DNA of 64,000 nt, taken from Dromiciops gliroides (lineage: Eukaryota > Chordata > Mammalia > Microbiotheria > Microbiotheriidae). The DNA is taken from assembly GCF_019393635.1 (NCBI RefSeq), contig NC_057866.1, forward strand, positions 1,561,001-1,625,000. The letters are read 5' to 3'. Below, piece by piece: positions 25,701 through 37,700 of this stretch (position 1 is its first letter; every line of letters starts with the position of its first letter). The notes beneath the pieces are model-generated. The model did no database searches and was not told where the DNA came from. It saw nothing but the letters and a program-made list of their open reading frames with translations. The position numbers were made by a program, and so were the translations under genes.

Positions 25701-28700
25701 CACAGAGATTCAGTGTCGGGCAGAGAACTACATGGACATACCCATTGACCAACTGGGGCAAGTGGTTGAATGTAATGTGGACATTGGTCTGGTCTGCAGG
25801 AACCAAGACCAGTCTGGAAGATTTAAAATGTGCTTCAATTACCACATCAGGGTGCTCTGCTGTGATTACACCTACTGCCCAACAACAGCTAGACCAACAA
25901 GCACACCTTACACTGGTACACTGTCTACTGTGGAAACCCACCCTGGCACTACCCCTACACTGCCAACCCTCATCTCCACGACCAAGGCCACTGCCACTGC
26001 CACAGGCAGCATGGTGCCCACCACTCAGTGTGTGCCTCAGTGTCGCTGGACAGAGTGGTTTGACACGGACAAACCCAGAACAGGCAGATATGGAGGAGAT
26101 ATTGAGACTTATTACAGCATCGTGGATGCTGGGGGCAAGATCTGCTTGGATCCTATAGCCATCGAGTGCCAGTCATCACTCTACCCAGACATACCCCTTA
26201 ACCAGCTCAAGCAGGTGGTGCGGTGCAACGTGGATTATGGCTTGATCTGCAGAAACAGTCAGCAGAAGGCTCCTGAGACAACGTGCCTCAACTACCGAAT
26301 AAGAGTGCAATGCTGTGATGACTACAGCCACTGTGGGACAACTCCCTCTCCAACAGGCACAGGTTCCACAGAATCGGCTTCCTGGACAACATCCTCCACC
26401 AGCATCACAACCACGTCTGCCAGCCCCAGATCCTTGGGCACCTCCCCTCAGGTGCCCAGCCTGACGACCAGGGGTACCACACCAACACAAGGCACACAGG
26501 GCAAGACTGAGAAAGCTACCAGCTCAGTGCCACTAACCTCTCTGCAATCGACACCTGCCACCACATCACCTGCTGGCCCATCAGCAACAACCACTGTAGG
26601 AACCTCCCCTCTGGAGTCTACCACAGCAAGACCAAACACCCTCTCAACATCTGGGGCTACTGAGCTTACCAAGTTGCCAAACACAACTCCCGGATCCCTG
26701 GGCACCAGCCCATCATTTCAGACCATCTCCACTAGCCAGACGACAACTTTCCACCCCAGTACTTCAGGCACAAGTGTGGCCACGTCAGCCACAGAGTGCC
26801 AACCCACGTGTGTGTGGACAGACTGGTTTGATCAGAGCTACCCAGTTCCTGGACAAGGTGGTGGAGACTTTGAGACCTATGACAACATCCGGGCTTCTGG
26901 GGAAACCATCTGTGAGAAGCCCACAGAGATTCAGTGTCGGGCAGAGAAGTACCCGACCCTGCCCCTCAGTGAAGTGAAACAGGATGTGGAATGCAATGTG
27001 AGCATTGGCCTGATCTGCAGAAACCAGGACCAGGATGGACCCACAAAATACTGCTTGAACTATCACATCAGAGTGCTTTGCTGTGACTATAGCCATTGCC
27101 CAACCACCCCATCTTCAAGCTCCTCTACTCCTGTGTCTTCCCATCCAAGGACTCCGAATGTGAGCACACCTACTTTGCAGACATCCACTGGGTCTATATT
27201 TTCCACTTCTTTATCCATCTCTCCTGTGCCACAGACATCTCCGACACCCTTCACCTTGACAACTCCATGCTTCTGCTTTGTGTCAGGGGATCTGTTTTCT
27301 GCTGGTGAGTAGAATTCTCTACGAGTTCCATCCATCTTCTGGTTTGTGTTTCTTTGGGATCTCTTTGGGTTTGTCATCACCCAATTATTGTCCCAAGTTG
27401 AGGGAAAATTAGCTGGGGTTTATTATATATTTGTTACTTAGAAATTAGAGGCTACTGGGCCAGTTTGGGGGCATTAAGCATTTGTTAAAGTCTATTAAGT
27501 ATTAGTAAAGATAGAGCACATGGCCCAGAAAGTTCAGAAAACCTAGCTAGGATCCAGGGAGAGAATCATCTACGTCCTGCCTCCTTGAGCGTTCCAAGGC
27601 CATGAGAGAGATCAGTGAGCACAAGCTCTCTGAGGGAAAGGTGAGAGGCAGCCCTTACACACTGCTTAAAGCTCATTGGCTAGCATCATTCAAATCTATT
27701 GGTTCACTGGATCTGAGGGTGATTTGATGCAGTGTGTGCTGAGGTCAGAGCCCAGAGAACAGATCCTCTGGTGGGAACAAAGCTTTCGGGTGGATGTGGT
27801 TTTGAGTGAGGTAACTTCCTGACCTTGGGCTGGCCTTAAGAAAGGTCAGGCCAGGGGGCAGCTAGGTGTCACAGTGGACAAAGCACTGGCCCTGGATTCA
27901 GGAGGACCTGAGTTCAAATCCGGCCTCAGGCACTTGACACTAGCTGTGTGACCCTAGGCAAATCACTTAACTCTCATTGCCCTGAAAAAAAAAAAAAGAA
28001 AGGTCAGGCAAGGCTCTCTCAGCGGGGGCTTCTGGGAGTCCCCAAACCCCTATTATTAATAATTCTCTCACAGGTTATATGATTAGTCCAACAGCTTTTG
28101 TGAAATTTTACGGAAATTCTCAAAGCAAAATAAATGCGCCTTCTCCACCCATTCCCATGAGCAGTGATGTTTGGGCCACCTTGGCTTCTTGCCTTCCCCT
28201 CCTTCACACATCTTTAGGTTAAAGGACACACATATGCTCCTAAGCATAAATGACTATCTTCTCTGGCTTCTCTTTTCATTTTCACAGGTGAAGTTATATA
28301 CAACAAGACGGACAACGCTGGGTGCAGTTTTTATGCCATTTGCAACCAACAATGTGAAATTGAAAGGTTTCAGGGACCTTGTCCAACTCCAACATCATCT
28401 GTACCCTCATCAACTGTCCCACAAAGCACTCCTCCTCCAGGCTGCTATGATGTCCTTCCACCAAGACAGGTGACTGACACATTTTCTGGTTCCTCTTCAG
28501 AGTGGGCCATCTTTCTCCCCATGTGAAATAGGCACATTTCTGAGATGGATGGATGGATGGATGGATGGGCAGGCAAATAGGTGAAATTATCAATGGACAG
28601 AGAGATTATTGTTTTTGTTGAATCATTTTTCAGTTGATTCTGATTCCTCATGACCTCATTTGGGATTTTCTTGACAAGGATACTGGAGTAGTTTGCCATT

Positions 28701-31700
28701 TCCTTTTCCAGCTCATTTTACAGAGGAGGAAACTGAGGCAAAGAGTGATTAAATAACTTGCTCAGGGTCGTGCTGTTGCTGTTGCTGTTGTTTGTCCATT
28801 CTTGGAGAGGACCATAACATCGGAGACATGATGTCAAAACTTGCAATGAATTGGATTTAAGTGAGGAAGGATTGTTGAAAGTCACCAGCCTCACTCTCTC
28901 CTCCAGAGCCAGCTGAGTCGAGTGACAAGATATACTACAGATAGCCCCAGATTCAGTGGGAAACCTTGGACTTTTAAGCTAAGGCTTTTCCCAGATCTCC
29001 GTTTGCCTGAGACAACACCCATTCAGTGATTAAGGCTAGGTAAGAAAGGAGGCAAAGGCCTCTTTTAGCTAGTTAAAAAAATGGATAGACAGAGAAGTGG
29101 TGGGTGGTGGAGAGAGACCTTCTGGGTTAGGTTTCTGGCCAAAAGAGATACACTTGCTATTTGTAAGCCATCAAGAGGCTAAACAATCTATCTAGTAAGT
29201 GTCTGAGGATGGATTTGGACTGGGAAGCTGTGTCTTCCTGACTCCCTGGCCGGCATTTTATCCACTGTGATGCCACCTCGCTATCCCAAAATAGATGGGC
29301 AGTATGAGCCAATGGATGGCTAAATGGGTACAGACATGAATGGATGGACATGTGCGAGGTTCTACGTGCCAGTCATAATACTGAGTACTAGAGATACAAA
29401 TATGAGAAACTGTTCTTCCTTCAAGAGCACACACTCTAATTCTAAATCTACAGATGGATAAACAAATGAGTAGATGGTTAGCAATATGGATGGATACATG
29501 CAGATACAGACAAATCCAGCAGATGGCTACAATGAATGGAAAAATCAAGGGATGTGCAGTTAGATAGATGTATGATATATGTTTATAAGGCAGAGAGCAG
29601 CTAGATAGATGGTTATAAAAGAAGCATTGTTTCATAGGACATAGAAAGCTGGACTTGAAGTCAGAAAGAGCTGAGTTCAAATGTGGCCTCAAACATATTC
29701 TAGCTATCCGACCCTGGGCAAGGCACTTAATGCCTCTCAGCCTCAGTTTCCTCATCTGTAAAACATACAGTAACAGTCTTTGTCAATAGGGTTATTGTGA
29801 AGATCAGAAGAGGGAACACAGGAAAGGGCTTTGTACACCTGGAAGCTGGCTGTTATGACTAACAAGGTAGTAAATGGAGAGATGGAAAAACAAGTATATG
29901 GATTATATAAGATTATGGGTTCCATTTCCTCACCACTTACTTTTTCCTCAATTCCATGCAGTCTGCTTTTGAACCCCTCTTTCTAGGCTGAAGTCACTCC
30001 CTCTGAGGTCAGCTGTGGTCTTTTTAATACCCAATCAACTGGGGGGCAACTAGGTGGTACAGTGGATAAAGTCCTGGCCCTGGATTCAAGAGGACCTGAG
30101 TTCAAATGCGGCCTCAGACACTTGACACTAACTTTATGACCCTGGGCAAGTCACTTAACCCTCTTTGCCCCACACCCCCCAAAAAAACACCCCAATCAAC
30201 TATCCCTTCCCCTGTCTTCATCTTTCTTGACCTCTCTGCAGCTTTTGAAACTGTTGAACACCTGTCCCCTACATCTTTTCTCCCCTGGCTTCAGAGGGAT
30301 CATAGACTTCCAGTTCTTGCCTTACCTCTCCACCTGCTTCTTCTTTGCTCCCTTTACTAGCCTGTCCTATTCCCATTTCTGCCATGTTGGGATTTGAGAA
30401 CAGTCCGTCCCGGGCATTCTCTCTCTACAGACTCCAGTCTTGACAAGAGTGTTGTCTTTCATACCAGCGCCTGCACTCGCCATGGGGATAGAACTGGATA
30501 TGGGGAAACAGTGCAGATAATGCAGAACACTGGATCATCCAGAAGGGATTTCTCTGAGGATGTCCAGCAGCATTTACCTTCCTCCCTGTGTTTTGCATGC
30601 TCCTCTTGCCACTGAAACGAGTTCATGCTATCTGACTGTGGAGGCAATGGGCATTTGAGCTGAGAATGGGCTCAGGATATGGGAAAGAATATCTGCATAA
30701 AAAATTTCCAATGGCTGATCCCCCGAGTGATGAGCCTGGCAGGAGAGGGTCTCTACAAGGTACTTGGTGAGGGGCAGAGCTACCTATGGAATACATTTAG
30801 GAAATGCCAGGCAGCCATCATAGCCCTGGAGATGGCAAGATCCAAGAGCCCTGGAAGTAGGCTCTCTTTGACTTCCTGCTGAAGGTCTATGGGCTAGGCA
30901 TTGGGTACAAGCCCTAGAATGAGCCCTGCCTCAGGCTCTGGGGGACAGCCACTGACCGAGCCAATATCTGGTCTTGATATGTTCCTCCCAGCCTGGAGAG
31001 CAATGGACCAGTAATTGCCAAGACTGCATCTGTGACAACAGCTCACTCACGGTACAGTGTAGACCTGTACAGTGCCTGGAGCCCACACCACCCCCCAACT
31101 GCCAGAAAGAGGGCTTTGTCATTGTCTTCCAGCCTCGGGCAGAGAATTCCTGCTGCATGGAAGCACGCTGTGGTAAGCCCAGCCATCCCATTCTGGGCCC
31201 CTCAGGGAAGAGAGATGGGGTCCGAATGGAAATCTCTTCAGAAGCCTTGGGACAAGAGGATGGGTCCAAGGGCACGTACTCCAGAGTCTCGTCTAGTGGC
31301 TGAGCTGCAGACTCGGCATGGGAGAGGGGCTGGGGTGCAGCCCTACCTTCTTAGAGCTGACGATCTGGGGGAAGCCACTTAAAAAATGGCAGCTCACTCC
31401 TTTCTGAATCCTTCCAACAACTGTCAGAAAGAGATCTTGCTGCTTCAGGGCACGAGGGACGGTGCTAGGGACAGGTGGGGTCCGGGTCCAGCAAGTGCCA
31501 TCTTTGCTGCCTGCTCCCCACATGGGACCCTCCCTGGGCTGGAAAACCAGGGGGCTGGACTGGATGGGCTCCAATTAAGTCCTAGCATCTGCGTCGATTG
31601 AGTACAAACTCCACTGCCTGCACTGCGCTTAGCAGTCGGGACCCAAATTCCAAGGGGAGACAAGTGCTGCCTGCGGGGAGCTCCCATTCTCCTATGGAGT

Positions 31701-34688
31701 CATAACACATGACAGGTCAGGAAAGGCAGGAGGAGGGAGGGTTACCAGATTCGTGCAGCGATGGGGGAAGAGAGGCCGGGACTAGGGGCTTCTCAGCTCA
31801 AGTGAGGAGGAGGGTCATTGCAGGCACAGGAGAGGAGGGGACAGTCTTTGAAGCTTGCTGAGCAGGGGCCATGACATAGTCAGACCTGAGCTTAAGGGAG
31901 ACCCCTTTTGCAGCTGAGTGGAGGATGGGCCAGAGCCGGGGTGACCAAAAAGCCCCAGAGTGAGGGGGTGAGGACTCAGCCTGAGATGTGGCTGTGGGAG
32001 ATGAAGATGAGAAGATTTCTGGAGGGAAAACGATCAAAGAAGACTCTACGGGGCCAGGGAGGGAAGAGGGAAAGATTCCAAATGAGTCCTGGCTTCTGAG
32101 TCCGGGTGGCAGCCCAGACCCAAAGCGGGACCTTGAAGGGACAATCTCCCATTGGAGCCTGGCCAAGGGGTTGGCAGGACAGCTGCAGGCCGCTGGTGGT
32201 GATGTGGACCTGCATCTCTGAGGAGACCTAAGGGCTGAAGAGCAGAGACTCCCAAGTCCTTCCAAAGGGAGCTGGGGCAGGAGGAGAAGGCAGGGGAAAG
32301 CACTGGAGTTGTTGGGATGACCCCCAAGAGTTAGGGAAGAGAGCATCTTGGTCTTTTCAGCACTCCCTCCCTGTCCCAGAGAGGTGTAGGGCAGGACAAG
32401 CTGAGAAAGGATGACTACCCCCTACCCAGCGAATCAAATGCTCATTTGTTGATTAGGCAAGCCCCAGGATTTCCTGGGCTTTCTTCCCCTGTATTGGCAG
32501 ACTGCTCTCCAAAGGAGAGTTCTATAGGTCTGGAAGCATTATAAAGTCAGGGTACTGCAAATGGAAGGGCTCTCCAATGAGCTCAGTCTGGGACCTGGAG
32601 ACCTGGATTCCAATTCCAGCTCTGACATGAATTAGTTGGGTGACCCTGGGTAAGTCACTTCCATCCTGTAGCTGACTCAGTTTCCTCTTCTATAAAATTG
32701 GAACAATGTGAGTTATGCCGCCTCTCTCAGGGCTGTTGTGCAGTGAGCCTGTGGTCGACCTTAAAGTGCTAGCCTAACTATTTACTGGCTGCATGACCTT
32801 GGGAAAGTCACTTAACCCCTCTGTTTTTCCATCTGTAAACTCAGCATGGAAATGACTCTCCCACCCACTTCTCAGGGAGAGAGGATGCAGAGGGACCTCT
32901 GAACAAACATAGCCCTTTCTCTGGTATTGGTGTTCCCTTTGAGAGTTTCGTCAGGGAGGGGAGGTGCTGACTTCTGCAGAGATGCTCTGAAAGGAAGGGG
33001 AGACTTCTCAGGATTCCTGGGCTCTCCCTTGACCCGTGGCACATTCTTTCACCCCTTCAGTCTGCAACCAGTCCAGCTGCTCTCAAGATCGGCCGAGCTG
33101 TATGCCCCAAGAGGAGCTGTTCAGCATCCTACCTGTAAATAAATGCTGCCCTGTCTACGGCTGCCGTGAGTACTACACTGTGGGGATTCCTAACACTGGG
33201 CTGGGCTGGGCTGGCCAGAATATCGCACATTTATGTTGGGGGGAGCCCAGCCTTTCACCAGCCTCCCTTGTCCCAGTCCAATGGGCAGCAGGGAGGGGTC
33301 TGGAAACTGCATTCTAAGCTCCTCTTCACATCATCATGTTTCACGTTCTTGTGCCTTTTAGGACAGAGAATGTGTGAGCACAACGGGACCACCTATGGGG
33401 TGAGTGAGTCCTTCCCAGGCGGGTCTCCAGCAGGGCTTCGACCACAGGAGTGCGACATTCCTCAGGGAGCCCCACTTCTCATGGGAGAGACACAGGGTAC
33501 ACAGGGCCAGTTCCCAGGGAAGGAGCTCATCAGGAGGTCATTCTCTGTGGACAGGAACATGGTTAAGGGACCAGGGACCAGCTCCAACAGCAAGAGAGAT
33601 AGACTTTTATAGAAATATTTGCATAAACATTCATTAGGCACCTACTGCTTGCCAGTCACTGTGGTAAGAGCAGAGAGATCTGGAGAGAGAACCAGAAGAG
33701 ACTATCCCTGCCTTCAAAGAGGTTACAGTCTAATGGGGAAGGGCAGACATCATGCAAATAATACATATTAACAAAGCAAACTATGTAGGATAAATAAGAA
33801 ATAATGAAAAGGGGGAAGGCACTGGGATCAAGGAGGGTTAGTGAAGACTTCCTCTTCAGAAGGAAATGGATTTTAGTTAGGACTTAAAGGAAGACAGAGA
33901 GGAGGCATCCCAGGCATGGGGGGAAAAACCCAGAAATGGGGACAGGAACAGAGGGAGGGGCAGGGAAGGGGCAGGGAGGGAGAGAGAGAAGGGAGGGAGG
34001 GGGAGAGAGAAAGAGAGGGGAGGGAGAGAAAGAGGAGGGAAGGAGGAAGGAAGAGAGAGAGAGGAGAAGGGAGGGAAGGAGAGGGAGAGAGGGGGGAGGG
34101 AAGGAGAGAGGAAGAGAGACAGGGTTACAGAGAGAGGGAGGGAGAGGGAGTAAGGGAGAGAAAGGGGGAGGGGAGGAAGAGAGAGAGAGGGAGAGGGGGA
34201 GAAGGGAGAGACACCAAAAAACAGAGAGACAAGAGACAGAGAGTGCACAGATGAAAGCCAATTTGCACAAAAGGGCACTCTCTGGTCTTGTCCTACACTC
34301 ACTGGCTGTGTAACACGGACCACCTCCTGAAGCTTCTCTTGAGTCCCATATTTTTCATGTGTACAATGGGCACTCTGCCTCAGTGGCATTGATCCCTCTG
34401 CTCACCTCCCCCTAGGCAGTGCTCCCCAGATGGTGGGGAGAGGAAAGATCTATGTCACTCATTCCCCTGGAAAAGCAGAGTGAAGGCTCTAGGGACTTGA
34501 GAAAAAAGTCTCCATGTGTGCAGTTACTTTGCCCAATAGTTGCATCCAGGAAAAGGTATCCTGGCTCAAGGTTCCTTGATCACACTACACCTGAAATGCA
34601 CTGGAACATTCTCTCTAAGAGAACCATGGCCTTAGACCATGCTGCAAGAGAACAAACATATCCTCCTTCTATTCGGCTGCTCTGTGTG

Positions 34689-34737
<49 letters not shown>

Positions 34738-37700
34738 TCGTGCACAAGTGTGTGCTTTTGGAGGTGTGCCCATTTGTGTGACTGCCTGTGGATAGATGGA
34801 TGTGCACACACATGCGGGAGCGCCTCCTTGAGGCTGCTGCCATCCCAGTCAGGTGTATTGGGGAGCTTGGGAAGCTTCTCGATGCTCACCACCTGCCACC
34901 CAAAGCTTCCTTTTCTCTGGCCTGGAAATGATATTTGGTCCCAACACTTGTGCAATGGTTCTCAGCAGGCCCCCTGCTTTATCATGGGGTGGTGCCTCGA
35001 ACCCCCCTCTCCCCTCTCCCCAGTCAGAGATCCTGGGATGGGGCAGGAGAGGTAGGGTGCTACTCATTCCCTTGACTGTCCCCTCTTCCTCTCAGATTGG
35101 GTCAAAGGTGCCATCAGACCAACCCTGCCACACCTGTACCTGTCACATCAAAGTGAACCCAGAGACCAATAGCACCGTGTGGTGTGAGGTGGAGCCTTGC
35201 TCCACCACCTGTGCCCCGGTAAGAGCCTGGCCCCTGCCCTTCTCAGCCAGTGACCCTTATCTTGACCTTTGCCTATCTCCTGGAGGACCCCCATCTGTCT
35301 CTGTGTCCCCACCTGGGGCCAGGTGCTCAGAAACTCTCAGGAGGCAGGTACACCTGCATCAAGTGTCAGCAGCTTTGAGCTCAAACCATCAACCTCTTTT
35401 GTTATTTTACTCCCTGCTCCTAGAGAGTGAAGAGTTTGCTCCCACACAGACCACTGTATGGGGAGTCAGGAAACATGAAACTAAGTGCTCCCCATGCTGC
35501 TGACAACCCCGTGACCCTGAGCCTCAAGTTTCCTCAGATGTAAAAGGAAGAGTTGCCTGAGATACTCTCTGAGCTCTCTTCCACCTCTGATGATTCTAGG
35601 AGCTCATACTTTACATAGGAAGTTAAGACCTAGAAGGCGCCTGTGGGACCAGGCTGTAAATACGGTCTGTCCCAGGGCTTGCCCCATGGGGGCTGGGGTC
35701 CCCAAGGGAAGCATCCCGGAGGAGGTTGGGCTTGGGCTGGGAGCTCAGGGCTAGGAGGGAAGCTGAGAACCAGTCTAGATGATGTGAAGAGAACAGGGAG
35801 GGCCACAGTGAGAGAGGAAGTGGGATGGGAGGCCTCAAAGGCCAGACCAAGAAGTTGGTCATTTATGCTGCTGGGGTGTGGCCCCACTGAAAGGTCTGGA
35901 GCAGAGGAGTGGGGATGTTGTCAGAGATGGTCCTTCAGCACCTTGTTTAGATGGGGAGGAGGGCGCAGGATGGATCAGAGGTCAAGAGAGGGGAAAGGGA
36001 AAATGAGGGAGGAGACGCCTGCCGAGGTCCAGGTGGGGAAAGAGCAGCCCTGGGGAAGACTAACCTGCTTTTTTCTCTTCCTCTCACTATAGGACCAGGA
36101 GTACAAGGTCCTGCCAGGGCAGTGTTGTGGGCAGTGTGTGCCAGCAGCCTGCCTCACCCCTGATGGGAAATGGATTAAGGTGAGAGACCCCAGGGGGCTT
36201 GCCTGGGGAGAGCAGAGCCAGGGCCACTCGCTCAGGCTTTTTTGGGGGGTGCACCTTGGGAACCTGGGCAGCATGTGGGCACTGCCCCCGCCCCAAGGTC
36301 CCAGAGCCTCCCCTGGAGCAGGTACTCAAGCTCTGCTCAGTGTGAGGGTTCTGAGGCTGGTAGACCTGGGCATCTGGCCACCTTCCCACTGCATTTCAGT
36401 TCAACGAGACCTGGGTGAACACCAACACAGACAACTGTACCGAATACGTCTGTGAGAAAGTGAACGGAGAACCCATCTTGTCTAGGAGACCAACTGAGTG
36501 CCCAGATGTACCATCGTGCAAGGTATCAGCTTCCCTCCCTCAGACTCATGCCATGCGTTAGAAGCCTAGGGGACAGGGCAGCTAGGTAGTACTGTGAATA
36601 GAGCACCGGCCCTGGAGTCAGGAGGGCCTGAGTTCAAATACGGGCTCAGACACTTGACAATTACTGGCTGTGTGACCCTGGGCAAGTCACTTAACCCCAA
36701 TTGCCTCACCAAAAAAAGAAGAAGACTAGGGCACGATGCTGGCTCCAGAGAGCACTCTCATTCAGACCTGAGGCTTGCACACAGACCTGATGAGCATCTC
36801 ATCCCCTGGCCTCTCCCAGGATGGGCCCAGACCCACCAGGAACCCTCCCAGCTGCAGGCACTGTCCCATTTCATGGAAGACTAATAAAAAAGCTGGAGGT
36901 GGGGAGCAGGGCCTTGAAGGTAAGGCTGAGGCATCTGTTAGCAAAGGGGGGTGTCACAGAGCCCTGAGAACTGAAGGTAGAAATACAAGGCAGACACTCA
37001 GGGCTGCAGCCCAGGCAGTGCCAGGGGCCTGGCTCTGATAGGCTCTTCGAATAGACGTGGACACCATCTCCAAAGCTGGAGCAAGCAATGCTGGCAAACC
37101 CAAACCCATTTAAATTGTCTGATGGGGCAGCCAGGAGGCACCACCGGGCACAGAGAACTGGCATGGAGTTGAGTTCAAATCTAGCCTCAGATACTTGCTA
37201 GTGAGTTCCTTACTCTCTGTCTGCCTCAGTGTCCTCAAATATAAAATGGGGCAATAACAGAATCTCCCTGCCAGAGTCAGCGTGAGGATTGAATGAGATT
37301 CTATTTGAAACGTGCTTGGCGTGTAGCAGGCACCACGTGGACGTTAGCTGGGATGAGGGGGAGGAAGGAAGCCAGCCGCAACTCCTTCATGGCACACCCA
37401 GACCCAGCCTTTGGGGCCCTGAGCTCCAGTCCAAGGAGCTCTGCCACTTGCCACCTGTGAGACTCCTCACGATCTGAGCCTGTTGCCTCCTTGGTGGAAA
37501 GAAGGAATTGGGCTGCCCTGGGAGGATCCCAGGAAACTGCGACCCAGCTTCCTGGGTGCCTGCTCACTGGCATCCTGGAAACCCTGTCTCTACTTCCGAC
37601 GGACCAAGCTTGTGCTGCCCCGCCTAAGCCTTACCTCTGCCTATGCTCTGCTTGCAGGGAGTCCTGAAGAGAGTGGGCTGCTGCTACCAATGTGAAGAGG

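Larger units (their letters stand above)
28470..30991 (+). other. MUC5B: MUC5B intron at the site where D4 exons are expected; none found
   Basis: In other mammalian MUC5B genes the exons of VWD4, C8-4 and TIL-4 lie between the linker exon and the first VWC exon. I read this 2.5-kb interval for their landmarks (a WGDPHY- or WGGSHY-like start, the CGTC motif, the clustered C8 cysteines) and found none. It contains SINEs, a MIR-type element (29655-29865), an L2 fragment (30190-30345) and unique non-coding sequence. No run of N is present. Confidence 0.8.

Noticed and set aside
21059..26977. Repeated alternate-frame and antisense ORFs of 67-193 codons in the CysD array
   Set aside because: Same set recurs every 1,905 bp as shadows of the true frame.
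16421..27304. Assignment to MUC5AC or MUC2
   Set aside because: D3, linker and C-terminal wording follow MUC5B, and TOLLIP is the direct convergent neighbour; MUC2 lacks this CysD number.
16453..27312. Treating the giant open frame as an intronless gene with its own start at 16453
   Set aside because: The first codon there is GTG inside a spliced exon; a good acceptor precedes it at 16420, phases match both neighbours, and the terminal stop lies just past a GTGAGT donor.
30431..30615. Possible D4-type exon after a TCTCTACAG acceptor-like site
   Set aside because: Translation lacks the cysteine pattern or VWD motifs of D4 in every frame and shows no suitable donor in phase.
33877..34389. Ser/Leu/Pro-rich and Arg/Glu/Gly-rich ORFs over the purine tract
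   Set aside because: Artefacts of low-complexity GA/CT sequence.
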